A stretch of 64,000 nucleotides of DNA from assembly GCF_027886425.1 (NCBI RefSeq), contig NZ_CP115671.1, positions 2,170,001-2,234,000 on the forward strand, read 5' to 3'. This stretch comes from Brevundimonas vesicularis (GTDB taxonomy: Bacteria; Pseudomonadota; Alphaproteobacteria; Caulobacterales; Caulobacteraceae). Made by a program: the position numbers and the translations under genes. Under the pieces are notes generated by a model. It searched no databases and was not told the origin of the DNA. It was given only the letters and a program-made list of their open reading frames with translations. Position 1 is the first letter of the stretch, and every line of letters starts with the position of its first letter. This document shows positions 38,188 through 46,262 of the stretch, piece by piece.

Positions 38188-38904
38188 TCAAAGCGGCGCC
38201 GACGCCTCGACCGCTGCGCCGAAGATCCGATCGAAGCTGCGCCTCAAGGCCTCGTCCGCCTCGTCCATCGTCGCCAGAACGCCGAGATCGGCAAGGCTGG
38301 TGACGCCGTGTTCCTGAATGCCGCACGGGACGATGCCGCCGAAATGATCCAGGTCCGGCTCTACGTTCAGGCTGATGCCGTGGAAGCTGACCCATTTGCG
38401 GACCTTGACGCCGATGGCGGCGATCTTGTCTTCACGCGACCAGCCCGCCCCCTTGCGCTCGACCCACACGCCCACGCGGCCCGGCCGGATGTCGGCCTTT
38501 ACGCCGAACGTATCCAGGGCGCCGATCAGCCACAGCTCAAGCCCGCGCACGAAACACCGGACGTCCTTGCCGCGCCGGTTCAGGTCCAGCATCACATAGG
38601 CCACGCGCTGTCCCGGCCCGTGATAGGTGAACTGCCCGCCCCGCCCTGTGCGATGCACCGGAAACCGGCCGGCATCCAGAAGGTCGTCGTCCTTGGCCGA
38701 GACGCCGGCGGTGTAGAGCGGCGGATGTTCCAGCAACCAGACCATCTCATGCGCTTTGCCGGCCGCAATGGCGGCGACGCGCGCCTCCATGAAAGCCTCC
38801 GCGGCCGCATAGTCGACGTAGCCTTTCGACACGGCCCATTCGACCGGTCGGCCATCGTCGAGACGCAGTTTCTGAAGGGACGGGCTTAACGGCTCAGCAA
38901 GCAT
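38188..38904 (-). CDS. lipB: Lipoyl(octanoyl) transferase
   Basis: 238 residues. Moves octanoate from ACP to lipoyl domains of 2-oxoacid dehydrogenases. Motifs: [66 protein letters not shown] with the catalytic Lys and the Cys in [14 protein letters not shown]. Divergent from the FliN-like gene; both share a 65-base intergenic region. Confidence 0.95.
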   Translation of the reverse strand: MLAEPLSPSLQKLRLDDGRPVEWAVSKGYVDYAAAEAFMEARVAAIAAGKAHEMVWLLEHPPLYTAGVSAKDDDLLDAGRFPVHRTGRGGQFTYHGPGQRVAYVMLDLNRRGKDVRCFVRGLELWLIGALDTFGVKADIRPGRVGVWVERKGAGWSREDKIAAIGVKVRKWVSFHGISLNVEPDLDHFGGIVPCGIQEHGVTSLADLGVLATMDEADEALRRSFDRIFGAAVEASAPL

Positions 38905-38969
38905 GACGCTTCAATGTGGTCGCCAGGGCGTTTCTGCAAGAGACGGCCCTCCAGTGAAGAGAGCTTTAC

Positions 38970-39221
38970 GTGACCCAGATCAACGCCGTCGATGTCGAAA
39001 TCTCAGTGGTGCTGGGTCGCTCGGTGCTGCCGATGTCGCAACTGCTGCGCATGGGTCGCGGCGCGGTGATTCCCCTGGACGCCGCAGAGGGCGACGAGGT
39101 CTGGATCCTAGCCAACAACTATCCGGTCGCGCGCGGCGAAATCGAGATCCGAGACGACCGTATCGCCATCACCGTCACCCGCCAGGCGGACGTGTACGAC
39201 TTCATGGCCGGGTCGGCCTGA
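38970..39221 (+). CDS. FliM/FliN-family (SpoA domain) protein
   Basis: 83 residues, essentially a single SpoA domain: VDVEISVVLGRSVLPMSQLLRMGRG, IPLDAAEGDEVWILANNYPVARGEIEIRDDRIAITVT. This is the core of the flagellar C-ring protein FliN, but shorter than a usual FliN because the N-terminal extension is missing. It could be an extra C-ring subunit, or FliN itself. No other C-ring genes are adjacent. The start is GTG 38970. Confidence 0.85.
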   Translation: MTQINAVDVEISVVLGRSVLPMSQLLRMGRGAVIPLDAAEGDEVWILANNYPVARGEIEIRDDRIAITVTRQADVYDFMAGSA

Positions 39222-39307
39222 GGCTTTGATCCGCGACGTCTTTGCGTCGTTCATTTCGCCCTTTCCTTTTCCAACGGCTTCGTCTATTCGCCGCCGCTCC
39301 GATGCGA

Positions 39308-39392
39308 GCGGTCGTGGCGGAATTGGTAGACGCGCAGCGTTGAGGTCGCTGTGGGGCAACCCGTGGAAGTTCGAGTCTTCTCGACCGCACCA
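39308..39392 (+). tRNA. tRNA-Leu (anticodon GAG)
   Basis: 85 bases with encoded CCA and a long variable arm, as expected for Leu. Acceptor GCGGTCG / CGACCGC, anticodon stem CAGCG / CGCTG with loop TTGAGGT, T loop TTCGAGT. Confidence 0.97.
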
Positions 39393-39457
39393 TCTGGCTA
39401 AACAGGGCGATTCATCGGCTAAGTACGGCTGGACATTCTACCAAGGGAGGCGACCAC

Positions 39458-40876
39458 GTGAGCACCACGGACACCGCCTTTGCTCCAGACGAGACGCTCG
39501 ATAACGAAGACCACGCCGCCCTGGACGAGGACTATGTCCTCACCCCTCAATTCGTCGAGAAAGTCGTGGACGCCGCCGACGACGGCGACGGGATGCGGCT
39601 GCGCTCGCTGCTGGAAGACCTGCACCCGGCCGACGTCGCTGACCTGATGGGCTTTCTGACGGCGGAACACCGCGCCGTCGTCGTGCTGTGGTTGCCGCCC
39701 GAGCTTCTGGCCGAGACCCTGCCCGAGCTCGACGACAATATCCGCGAAGAGGTGCTGGAGCGGGTCCCGCACGGCACCCTGGCCGAGGCGCTGCAGGAAC
39801 TGGATTCCGACGACGCCGCCGCCGTCGTCGAAGACCTGGAAGACGACCAGCGCGAACGCGTTCTGGCCGCCATGCCCGAAGTCGATCGCGCCGCCATCGA
39901 AAGCAGCCTGGGCTATGCGGAAGAGTCCGCCGGCCGCCTGATGCAGCGCGAGGTGATGGCCGCGCCCCAGTTCTGGAGCGTGGGCGACACCATCGACCAC
40001 ATCCGCAAACAGGGCGACGACCTGCCCGAGCTTTTCTTCGACATCTATGTCGTCGATCCGCTGAACCGTCCGGTCGGCGGCGTGCCGATCAGCGGTCTTC
40101 TACGCGCCGCCCGAACCGTCGCCCTGACCGATCTGATGGAGCCGATCAACGAGATCGCCGTCGATCAGGATCAGGAAGAAGTCGCCTACATCTTCGAGAA
40201 ATACCACCTGATCTCGGCGCCCGTCGTGGACGCGGCCGGTCGGCTGGTCGGTCAGATCACCGTCGATGACATCGTCAACATCATTCAGGAAGAAAACCGC
40301 GAGGACATTCTGCGTCTGGCCGGTGTCGCCGATGAGGACCGCGGTTCGTCCGTGCCCGAGATCGTGCGCGGTCGCGTGCCCTGGCTGGCGATAAATCTGG
40401 CGACGGCGGCGCTGGGCGCCAGTGTCATCGGCCTGTTCGAGGCCACCATCCAGCAGATCGTCGCCCTCGCCGTCCTGATGCCAATCGTCTCGGCCATCGG
40501 CGGCAACGCCGGCACCCAGGCCCTGACCGTGACCGTACGCGCCCTGGCGACGCGCGAGCTGAACAGTTCGAACGCCCCGCGCACCTTCTGGCGGGAAATG
40601 ATGGTCGGCCTGGCCAACGGCCTGATCCTGGCCCCCCTGATCGGCATCGCTGCGGGCTTCTGGTTCAGAGACGAAGACTGGAAGATCGGCCTGGTGATCG
40701 GCGCGGCCATGATCCTGAACCTGTTGGTCGCCGCTTCGATCGGGGTCCTGACGCCCCTGACCCTGTCCAAGCTGAAGTTCGACCCGGCCGTGTCATCGGC
40801 CGTGTTCGTAACGGCGACCACCGACTTCTTCGGCTTTTTGATCTTCCTTGGTCTGGCCACACTGGTGCTGCTCTAG
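39458..40876 (+). CDS. mgtE: Magnesium transporter MgtE
   Basis: 472 residues. Mg2+ channel of the inner membrane gated by cytoplasmic Mg2+. An acidic N-terminal helical domain (LEDLHPADVADLMGFL through LDSDDAAAVVEDLEDD) is followed by two CBS domains (about residues 155-275) and five membrane helices with the pore signature PIVSAIGGNAGTQ. The end is TATTDFFGFLIFLGLATLVLL. Start GTG 39458 has a strong AGGGAGG ribosome-binding site. No M-box-like leader fits in the 65 bases after tRNA-Leu. Confidence 0.95.
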   Translation: MSTTDTAFAPDETLDNEDHAALDEDYVLTPQFVEKVVDAADDGDGMRLRSLLEDLHPADVADLMGFLTAEHRAVVVLWLPPELLAETLPELDDNIREEVLERVPHGTLAEALQELDSDDAAAVVEDLEDDQRERVLAAMPEVDRAAIESSLGYAEESAGRLMQREVMAAPQFWSVGDTIDHIRKQGDDLPELFFDIYVVDPLNRPVGGVPISGLLRAARTVALTDLMEPINEIAVDQDQEEVAYIFEKYHLISAPVVDAAGRLVGQITVDDIVNIIQEENREDILRLAGVADEDRGSSVPEIVRGRVPWLAINLATAALGASVIGLFEATIQQIVALAVLMPIVSAIGGNAGTQALTVTVRALATRELNSSNAPRTFWREMMVGLANGLILAPLIGIAAGFWFRDEDWKIGLVIGAAMILNLLVAASIGVLTPLTLSKLKFDPAVSSAVFVTATTDFFGFLIFLGLATLVLL

Positions 40877-40954
40877 ACACGACGCGGACGATCCGGCGCG
40901 GCCCTTGCTGGGAGCGGTGCGAGCGCCGCGCGCCTGTTTCCAATTGGGTCAACT

Positions 40955-42100
40955 GTGTCTGACGTCCTCCCCAAACCCAGCAAGGTGTCCCGCGAGGGCG
41001 TCCTGCTGATCAAGAGTTTCGAAGGCTTCCGGCCTCGGGCCATGCAGCGCAGCGACGGTCGCTGGGTCATCGGCTATGGCCACACCCAGTCGGCTCGCGA
41101 GGGCGCGAGGGTTTCCGAGGCCGAGGCCGAACTGCTAATGCAGTACGACCTGATCCCGGTCGTGAAGGCCGTGACCGATCATGTCCGCGTTCACCTCAAC
41201 CAGCATCAGTTCGACGCCCTGGCCAGTTTCGCCTTTTCCATCGGCGCGGACAGGTTCGCCGCCTCCGACGTGGTCGAACAGTTGAATGCGGGGTCTGCCC
41301 GGCAGGCGTCCGCCTCCATGAGCGCCTGGGCCGATGAAGCCGCAGCCGAGACCCCAACCCGCCGTCGTTCGGCTGAACACGCGCTGTTCAACGCCGCACC
41401 CGGCGCGCCGGTCACCCTGGCGGATCTTCTCGCAGCGCCCCTGCCGTCTCCTTTCGAGACGGATGAGCCGACCCTGCCCGCCGTCGACGGCGCCCTGGAT
41501 GAAGCCGTCGCCCCCTTCCCGGCTCAGAACGACGTACCGCTGGCTCAAGCGACCACCGCGCCTCAGCCCCCCGCCGTCTATGCCGCGACGGCTGTCGGCC
41601 CGGTCCCGGACGTCGTGCCGCTGACAGGGCAATCGGAGACCGTGTCCGTCGCTGCGCCGATCATCGCCGCGAACGACATCCACGCGCCGGTCGAGACCCA
41701 ACAGCCGGAGACGCCGTCGGGCTTCGCGGGTGCGCAGAAAACCAGCGTGGTCCTGACCGCGCCGGGACTGGCCGAAGCCGCGTCCGGCGACAGCGCCGCC
41801 GCACCGGCCATCGAGGGTGATGCGGCAGCCAGCGAAGACGTGCTGAGCACGCGCGAGGTCGTGGCCCGCGCTCGGGCCAAGCGGCGTTCGGGCCTGGGGG
41901 AAACCTTGACCTTCGTCATCATGGGCGGCCTGGGCGCCCTGTGCCTCGGCGTCGCCATGGCCGCCTTTCGCCGCGCGTCGATATCGAACAGCAGCGACAC
42001 CGCCACGGTCGCCTGGGTCCTGATCCTGGTCGCCGTCGCCTGCCTGGGGGTGTCGGGCTACAACTGCTATCGGCGCTGGGGACGGGCTGACCGCGTCTGA
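40955..42100 (+). CDS. spmX: SpmX-type stalked-pole muramidase homologue
   Basis: 381 residues from GTG 40955. Architecture matches SpmX: an N-terminal phage-lysozyme-like GH24 domain (about residues 10-150), a long Pro/Ala/Val-rich disordered segment (150-310) and two C-terminal membrane helices (FVIMGGLGALCLGVAMAAF and VAWVLILVAVACLGVSGY). In Caulobacter SpmX marks the stalked pole and localises the kinase DivJ. The lysozyme triad Glu-Asp-Thr reads Glu23, Arg32, Val38 here: only Glu23 (in FEGFR) remains. This fits the idea that the domain was co-opted from phage and lost lytic activity. Confidence 0.88.
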   Translation: MSDVLPKPSKVSREGVLLIKSFEGFRPRAMQRSDGRWVIGYGHTQSAREGARVSEAEAELLMQYDLIPVVKAVTDHVRVHLNQHQFDALASFAFSIGADRFAASDVVEQLNAGSARQASASMSAWADEAAAETPTRRRSAEHALFNAAPGAPVTLADLLAAPLPSPFETDEPTLPAVDGALDEAVAPFPAQNDVPLAQATTAPQPPAVYAATAVGPVPDVVPLTGQSETVSVAAPIIAANDIHAPVETQQPETPSGFAGAQKTSVVLTAPGLAEAASGDSAAAPAIEGDAAASEDVLSTREVVARARAKRRSGLGETLTFVIMGGLGALCLGVAMAAFRRASISNSSDTATVAWVLILVAVACLGVSGYNCYRRWGRADRV

Positions 42101-42143
42101 CAGCGCTTGGCGAAAGGCCGTGCGCGATGCTACGCCCTAGCGC

Positions 42144-43313
42144 ATGAGCATTCCCTTCGCGCCCCAATCCATGGAATTCGGCCTTGGCGATAACGCCGAC
42201 GCCATCCGCGACACCACCGCCCGCTGGGCCGCTGATCGCCTGGCGCCGCTGGCCGCCGAGATCGACGAAAAGAACGAGTTCAAACGCGAGCTCTGGCCCG
42301 AGATGGGCGAACTGGGCCTGCACGGAATCACCGTCGAGGAAGAGTTCGGCGGCCTTGGCCTGGGCTATCTCGAACATGTCGTGGCGATGGAGGAAGTGTC
42401 GCGCGCCTCGGCCTCGATCGGCCTGAGCTACGGCGCCCACTCCAACCTGTGCGTCAATCAGATCCGGCGCTGGGGCACGGCCGAGCAGAAGCAGAAATAT
42501 CTGCCCAAGCTGATCAGCGGCGAACATGTCGGCTCGCTGGCCATGTCCGAGGCCGGATCAGGTTCCGACGTCATGTCGATGCGCACCCGCGCTGAAAAGA
42601 AGGGCGATCGCTACATCCTGAACGGCACCAAGTTCTGGATCACCAACGCGCCCCACGCCGACACCCTCGTCGTCTATGCCAAGACCGATCCGGACGCTGG
42701 ATCAAAGGGTTGCACCGCCTTCCTGATCGAAAAGGGCATGAAGGGTTTCAGCGTCAGCAAGAAGCTGGACAAGATGGGCATGCGCGGCTCGGACACCGCC
42801 GAACTGGTTTTCGAAGATTGCGAAGTGCCGGAAGACAACATCATGGGTCCGTTGGGCGGCGGCGCCGGCGTGCTGATGAGCGGCCTGGACTATGAGCGCG
42901 CCGTTCTGGCCGCTGGCCCGCTCGGCATCATGCAGGCCGCGCTGGACGTGGTCCTGCCCTACGTCCGCGACCGCAAACAGTTCGGAAAGCCGATCGGCTC
43001 GTTCCAGCTGATGCAGGGCAAGATCGCCGACATGTATGTCGCCCTGAACAGCGCCCGCGCCTATGTCTATTCGGTCGCCCGTGCCTGCGACGCCGGCCTG
43101 ACAACGCGCTACGACGCGGCGGGTGCGATCCTGCTGGCGTCCGAAAATGCGGTGAAGGTCACGATGGAGGCCGTTCAGGCCTTGGGCGGCGCCGGCTACA
43201 CCAAGGAATGGCCGGTTGAACGACTGGTCCGCGACGCCAAACTCTATGACATCGGCGCCGGCACCAACGAGATTCGCCGCTTCCTGATCGGACGGGAACT
43301 GCTGGGCGGCTGA
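42144..43313 (+). CDS. ivd: Acyl-CoA dehydrogenase, isovaleryl-CoA dehydrogenase type
   Basis: 389 residues, FAD enzyme. Oxidises isovaleryl-CoA to 3-methylcrotonyl-CoA in leucine breakdown. Marks: FAD-binding [19 protein letters not shown] and [19 protein letters not shown], and [17 protein letters not shown]. The base position that in most acyl-CoA dehydrogenases is the Glu of YEGT reads [10 protein letters not shown], while a Glu is present in [15 protein letters not shown]; that displacement is the hallmark of isovaleryl-CoA dehydrogenase. No other leucine-catabolic gene is in the window. Confidence 0.92.
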   Translation: MSIPFAPQSMEFGLGDNADAIRDTTARWAADRLAPLAAEIDEKNEFKRELWPEMGELGLHGITVEEEFGGLGLGYLEHVVAMEEVSRASASIGLSYGAHSNLCVNQIRRWGTAEQKQKYLPKLISGEHVGSLAMSEAGSGSDVMSMRTRAEKKGDRYILNGTKFWITNAPHADTLVVYAKTDPDAGSKGCTAFLIEKGMKGFSVSKKLDKMGMRGSDTAELVFEDCEVPEDNIMGPLGGGAGVLMSGLDYERAVLAAGPLGIMQAALDVVLPYVRDRKQFGKPIGSFQLMQGKIADMYVALNSARAYVYSVARACDAGLTTRYDAAGAILLASENAVKVTMEAVQALGGAGYTKEWPVERLVRDAKLYDIGAGTNEIRRFLIGRELLGG

Positions 43314-43343
43314 CGGCTTGTCTCCGCACAAGGGAGACAGACC

Positions 43344-43529
43344 ATGCCCGCCAAATCCGCCGCTCAGCAAAAGGCCGCCGGCGCGGCCCTGTCGGCTAAG
43401 CGAGGAGACACGCCAAAGTCGAAACTTAAGGGCGCGTCCAAGTCCATGGTCGAGTCCATGACGGAAAAGCAGCTGCAAGACCTAGCCGAAACCAAGCGCA
43501 AGGGCAAACCCGAGCACGTGCAGGACTGA
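43344..43529 (+). CDS. Small DUF3008 family protein
   Basis: 61 residues, basic and Lys/Ala/Ser rich: MPAKSAAQQKAAGAAL, then GASKSMVESMTEKQLQDLAETKRKGKPEHV. The pattern matches DUF3008, short proteins of unknown function common in proteobacteria. A GGGAGAC ribosome-binding site lies 9 bases before the ATG. It follows ivd by 30 bases. Confidence 0.82.
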   Translation: MPAKSAAQQKAAGAALSAKRGDTPKSKLKGASKSMVESMTEKQLQDLAETKRKGKPEHVQD

Positions 43530-43595
43530 GACACAGTCGATTTATCTGATCGCCTGTCCGTTCTGTAAGTGGCGATCCGCGCGCCGACCGCCTAG

Positions 43596-44393
43596 ATGGG
43601 CGCAATCTCCAGCCGAGCGCCCCGCCTGATGCCCGCCCAACCGCCTCCGAACGACGACCTGCGGCGGTTCTCCGACGTCCTTGAAGACCTCGGCCACGCC
43701 CCAGAGCCCAAGCTGACCATGGCCGAATTGGTCGCGTCGTTCGGCGAGCGTGGCTTCGGGGCCATGATCCTGATCCTGTCGCTGCTGGCGCTCCTGCCCT
43801 GGCCGCCCGGCGGCAAGGCGGTCTTCGCCGTACCGATCATCCTGATGTCCCTGGAACTGGCCTTCCAGAGACAGAGTGTGTGGCTGCCGCGCTGGATGTT
43901 GAAGGCCTCGGTGTCCCGCGCCGCCTACACGTCCTTGATCGCCACGCCGTTCGCAGCCCCGGCCTGGCTACGCCGCTGGGTGCTGTCGGCAAGGGTGCGG
44001 ATCGCCGGGCGCCGCTACATCTTTTCCGACGGCGTGAGGCGCGCCGTTCGCAGACGCCCGAATGGCCTGAGCGTCTTGAAGATGGTCCGCGCCATCGAAC
44101 GCTTGACCCGCCCGCGCCTGCCGCTGCTGACCGGCGATGTCGCCGACACCTTCACCGGCTTGGTCTGCGTCGTGTTGGCCCTGATCATGGCCTTGCCCAT
44201 CCCATTTGGAGACGCCCTGCCCGGCATCGCCCTGGTTCTGTTCGCCCTGGGCATGATGCAGCGCGACGGGGTCGCCATCCTGCTCGGCGTCGTCGCCACC
44301 GCAGCCAGCGCTCTCTATCTGTTCCTGATATGGGCGACGGTAGTCGAGGTGGCCCAGCACGTGACCGGCTGGTTCGCCAAACTGCTGCACTGA
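43596..44393 (+). CDS. ExoD-family exopolysaccharide synthesis protein
   Basis: About 265 residues, or 254 from ATG 43629. Matches ExoD: LRRFSDVLEDLGHAPEPKLTMAELVASFGERGFGAMILILSLLALLPWPPGG, followed by four or so membrane segments and PLLTGDVADTFTGLVC. In rhizobia ExoD is needed for normal exopolysaccharide and alkali tolerance; its reaction is unknown. Neither start has a clear ribosome-binding site. Confidence 0.85.
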   Translation: MGAISSRAPRLMPAQPPPNDDLRRFSDVLEDLGHAPEPKLTMAELVASFGERGFGAMILILSLLALLPWPPGGKAVFAVPIILMSLELAFQRQSVWLPRWMLKASVSRAAYTSLIATPFAAPAWLRRWVLSARVRIAGRRYIFSDGVRRAVRRRPNGLSVLKMVRAIERLTRPRLPLLTGDVADTFTGLVCVVLALIMALPIPFGDALPGIALVLFALGMMQRDGVAILLGVVATAASALYLFLIWATVVEVAQHVTGWFAKLLH

Positions 44394-44401
44394 CGGCGAC
44401 A

Positions 44402-44434
44402 AAAAGGGCCGCCGGGTTTCCCCGGCGACCCTTC
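44402..44434 (-). terminator. Intrinsic terminator on the minus strand
   Basis: Minus strand AAGGGTCGCCGGG / CCCGGCGGCCCTT (13 bp, one U-G pair), loop GAAA, then TTTTTGT. On the plus strand the stem has a C-A mismatch and no T-run, so it serves transcripts coming from the small RNA element or from flaF. Confidence 0.85.
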
Positions 44435-44479
44435 ATTGCCTGACCGCGAACGGTCCGGCCGCAACTCAGTCTGAAAGGC

Positions 44480-44545
44480 TCAGACCAGACCCTCTCCGAG
44501 GGCCAGGGTCGCGGTCGCCGCTCGCGATTGATGACAATGAGACAC
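44480..44545 (-). CDS. Candidate small ORF with a 16S-perfect ribosome-binding site
   Basis: A 21-codon frame from GTG 44545 to TGA 44480 (MSHCHQSRAATATLALGEG and two more residues). It is preceded by AAAGGAGGTGATCC (44560-44547), which is fully complementary to the 14 bases at the 3' end of 16S rRNA, with GGAGG seven bases from the GTG. The same frame is open back to ATG 44587, which would give 35 residues, but that ATG lies in a promoter-like -10. A terminator follows 46 bases after the stop. No downstream gene exists on this strand, so it is not a normal leader. Function unknown. Confidence 0.4.
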   Translation of the reverse strand: MSHCHQSRAATATLALGEGLV

Positions 44546-44546
44546 T

Positions 44547-44582
44547 GGATCACCTCCTTTCGACTGTTGAACAGGGAGGTGA
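44547..44582 (-). promoter_or_regulatory. Hairpin sequestering a perfect Shine-Dalgarno sequence
   Basis: On the minus strand TCACCTCC (44582-44575) pairs perfectly with GGAGGTGA (44557-44550), hiding the ribosome-binding site. The 17-base loop contains a smaller CTG/CAG fold. TCACCTCC is itself like the 16S 3' end. Confidence 0.55.
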
Positions 44583-44583
44583 A

Positions 44584-44612
44584 ACATAAGACGGCTCAAC
44601 GCCTTGCGCCAA
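44584..44612 (-). promoter_or_regulatory. Candidate promoter of the small RNA element
   Basis: TTGGCG (44612-44607) and TTATGT (44589-44584) with a 17-base spacer, between the flaF stop and the hairpin. Transcription would start at or just inside the first hairpin arm. Confidence 0.35.
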
Positions 44613-44644
44613 TGGGCTTCGCGCTTTCGTGAACGCGTGTCGAT

Positions 44645-45010
44645 CTACTGCGTCGGCGACGCCCCGCCGGACAGGCCCTGCATGATCATGCGATTGATAT
44701 CGATCAGATCCTGAAAGCTCTCTTCGCCCCGCATGATCGCCGAGGAATGGCGATTGATGAACAGGCTCAGGGAAATGATTTGCGCGCGCATCGGAGCGCC
44801 CAGGGCGTTGCCGGGATCGCTGCACTCGCCGGCCAGCGTCGACCACAGGCGCCGGTTCCAGTCCAGCGCGTCGATACGGGTGGCGATGTCGGATTCGTCG
44901 ACGGTTGAGGCGTGAACCAGAGCGCGCGTGACCTGACCGAACAGACGGTATTCCAGGTCGCGCGGGCTCTCAGCCCTCGCTGTCGCCGCTGTGTAGGCCT
45001 GAAGCGACAT
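44645..45010 (-). CDS. flaF: Flagellar biosynthesis regulator FlaF
   Basis: 121 residues. Matches Fla[49 protein letters not shown] and [20 protein letters not shown] [17 protein letters not shown]. In Caulobacter FlaF is needed for flagellin production and acts with FlbT. The start lies 41 bases inside the end of flbT, a long overlap that points to coupled translation. Confidence 0.93.
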   Translation of the reverse strand: MSLQAYTAATARAESPRDLEYRLFGQVTRALVHASTVDESDIATRIDALDWNRRLWSTLAGECSDPGNALGAPMRAQIISLSLFINRHSSAIMRGEESFQDLIDINRMIMQGLSGGASPTQ

Positions 45011-45392
45011 TCAGCACTCTCTCTTCATACTCGACAATCTTACGCGCCGACATCAGGGCCTTGTAGTATTCGCGCGCCAGCACATGACGCGAAGCCGAGA
45101 CGCATTCGGCCAGGATGTCCGGGTTCTGCGTCGCGCCCATGAATTCGGTGATCCGCAGAGCGAGTTCGTCGAAGAACTTCGACGCCGAACTCTCGTCCAG
45201 ATACATCATCATGATCGGGAAATAGATGCGGCGTGCGGGCGTGGTGACGTCCTCGGCCTGCATGATGTCCTTCTCGCGCAGGACGCTGGCGCGGTTCTGG
45301 AGGATCAGCACGCCGCGACGATCGCCGTTCTGGACCACGGCGCCATTCAGAACGAACTTCTCGCCGGGTTTCAGCGACAGCTTCAAGGCCAT
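44970..45392 (-). CDS. flbT: Flagellin mRNA translation repressor FlbT
   Basis: 140 residues. Matches Flb[43 protein letters not shown] and [14 protein letters not shown]. In Caulobacter FlbT destabilises and represses flagellin mRNA by binding its 5' leader. Pairing with flaF is the usual order. No flagellin gene is in the window. Confidence 0.94.
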   Translation of the reverse strand: MALKLSLKPGEKFVLNGAVVQNGDRRGVLILQNRASVLREKDIMQAEDVTTPARRIYFPIMMMYLDESSASKFFDELALRITEFMGATQNPDILAECVSASRHVLAREYYKALMSARKIVEYEERVLNVASGLHSGDSEG

Positions 45393-45548
45393 TGAGGACC
45401 GTACTCCAGTCGTGGTCGAGCCGGTCGCGCACGACAGCTCCGAGTGAATCAGACCCTACCCCGGCATCAGTTAACCATCCCTTGTGAGATCGATCCGCTG
45501 GAACGCGTATCGTCGCCGTTGCGTTGGCTTGTCGAAGAGGAGACGACC

Positions 45549-45989
45549 ATGCCGGACAACGACTATCAGGACGATCAGGAACAGTCTGAGACGTTCGACG
45601 AAACCCATCTGGACGACGAGGGCGACGGCGAATTTCTGCTGGATGAAGCAGACCAGGTGCTGGACGTGACCCAGGCGGATGGCGACGCCGACGAAGAGGA
45701 GTTCGACGAGGACGCCGAGGTCGATCTCGACGACCAGTTAGCTCTCGACGGCATCGAACGCGAAGCCGACGCCCTATTGGGCGTCGATGGCGAAAACCGC
45801 GATCAGATCGACGCCGAAGGCGGGCCCCCGTCAGCACCAGATGAAGTCGAGCTCGTCTATTCGGGCCTGATGGAAAACGAACGCGGCGCACAGGCCAGCG
45901 CCGCACACTGGGAGGCGAAACGGCTCTCGGATGACGACATCACGGATCTGGGATACGGCCCGGACGGCGATCAAGACGCTTCGGCGTGA
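45549..45989 (+). CDS. Highly acidic protein of unknown function
   Basis: 146 residues, extremely rich in Asp and Glu with almost no hydrophobic core in the first 110 residues (YQDDQEQSETFDETHLDDEGDGEF, DEEEFDEDAEVDLDDQLALDG). The C-terminal 35 residues are more ordered (VYSGLMENERGAQASAAHWEAKRLSDDDITDLGYG). ATG 45549 has a strong GAGGAG ribosome-binding site. It could be a charge-based chaperone or cation-binding protein; that is a guess. Confidence 0.65.
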   Translation: MPDNDYQDDQEQSETFDETHLDDEGDGEFLLDEADQVLDVTQADGDADEEEFDEDAEVDLDDQLALDGIEREADALLGVDGENRDQIDAEGGPPSAPDEVELVYSGLMENERGAQASAAHWEAKRLSDDDITDLGYGPDGDQDASA

Positions 45990-46004
45990 TAAGGAGAGAA
46001 TGAC

Positions 46005-46199
46005 ATGACCGACGACAAAGCCCGTCACGACGCGTCGCCCGACGCCCCGCACGCCAAGCGCACGACCTCGCAGGACGGCGTGCCGGACCAACTCGACAAG
46101 ATCGACAAGTCCGACAGCCGCCAGGAAGCTCTGGTCGATGAAGGCCTGGAAGAGACCTTCCCCGCCAGTGATCCGGTCTCGGCCAAGCGCATCACCTGA
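46005..46199 (+). CDS. Small hydrophilic protein with DEGLEETFPASDP motif
   Basis: 64 residues. The end DEGLEETFPASDPVSAKRIT is a motif I recall from many short alphaproteobacterial proteins, often stress-linked, without known function. The start has an AAGGAGAG ribosome-binding site and lies 15 bases after the acidic protein, so both are probably one transcript closed by the hairpin at 46228. Confidence 0.75.
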   Translation: MTDDKARHDASPDAPHAKRTTSQDGVPDQLDKIDKSDSRQEALVDEGLEETFPASDPVSAKRIT

Positions 46200-46227
46200 T
46201 CGCTGTTCACGACGCAGGCGATCCGCT

Positions 46228-46260
46228 AACCCACTTCGTGGAAACATGGAGTGGGTTTTT
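46228..46260 (+). terminator. Terminator-like hairpin directly before the MoxR-type ATPase gene
   Basis: AACCCACT / AGTGGGTT stem with a 14-base loop and a TTTTT run that ends two bases before the ATG at 46263. It should end the preceding transcript, but its 3' arm also contains the only visible ribosome-binding sequence (GGAG) of the next gene. Confidence 0.7.
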
Positions 46261-46262
46261 CT

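Noticed and set aside
44547..44560. Plus-strand match to the 16S rRNA 3' end, possibly an rRNA gene fragment
   Set aside because: The match to the 16S end is confined to this short stretch and nothing 16S-like precedes it; as a ribosome-binding site on the minus strand it makes sense.
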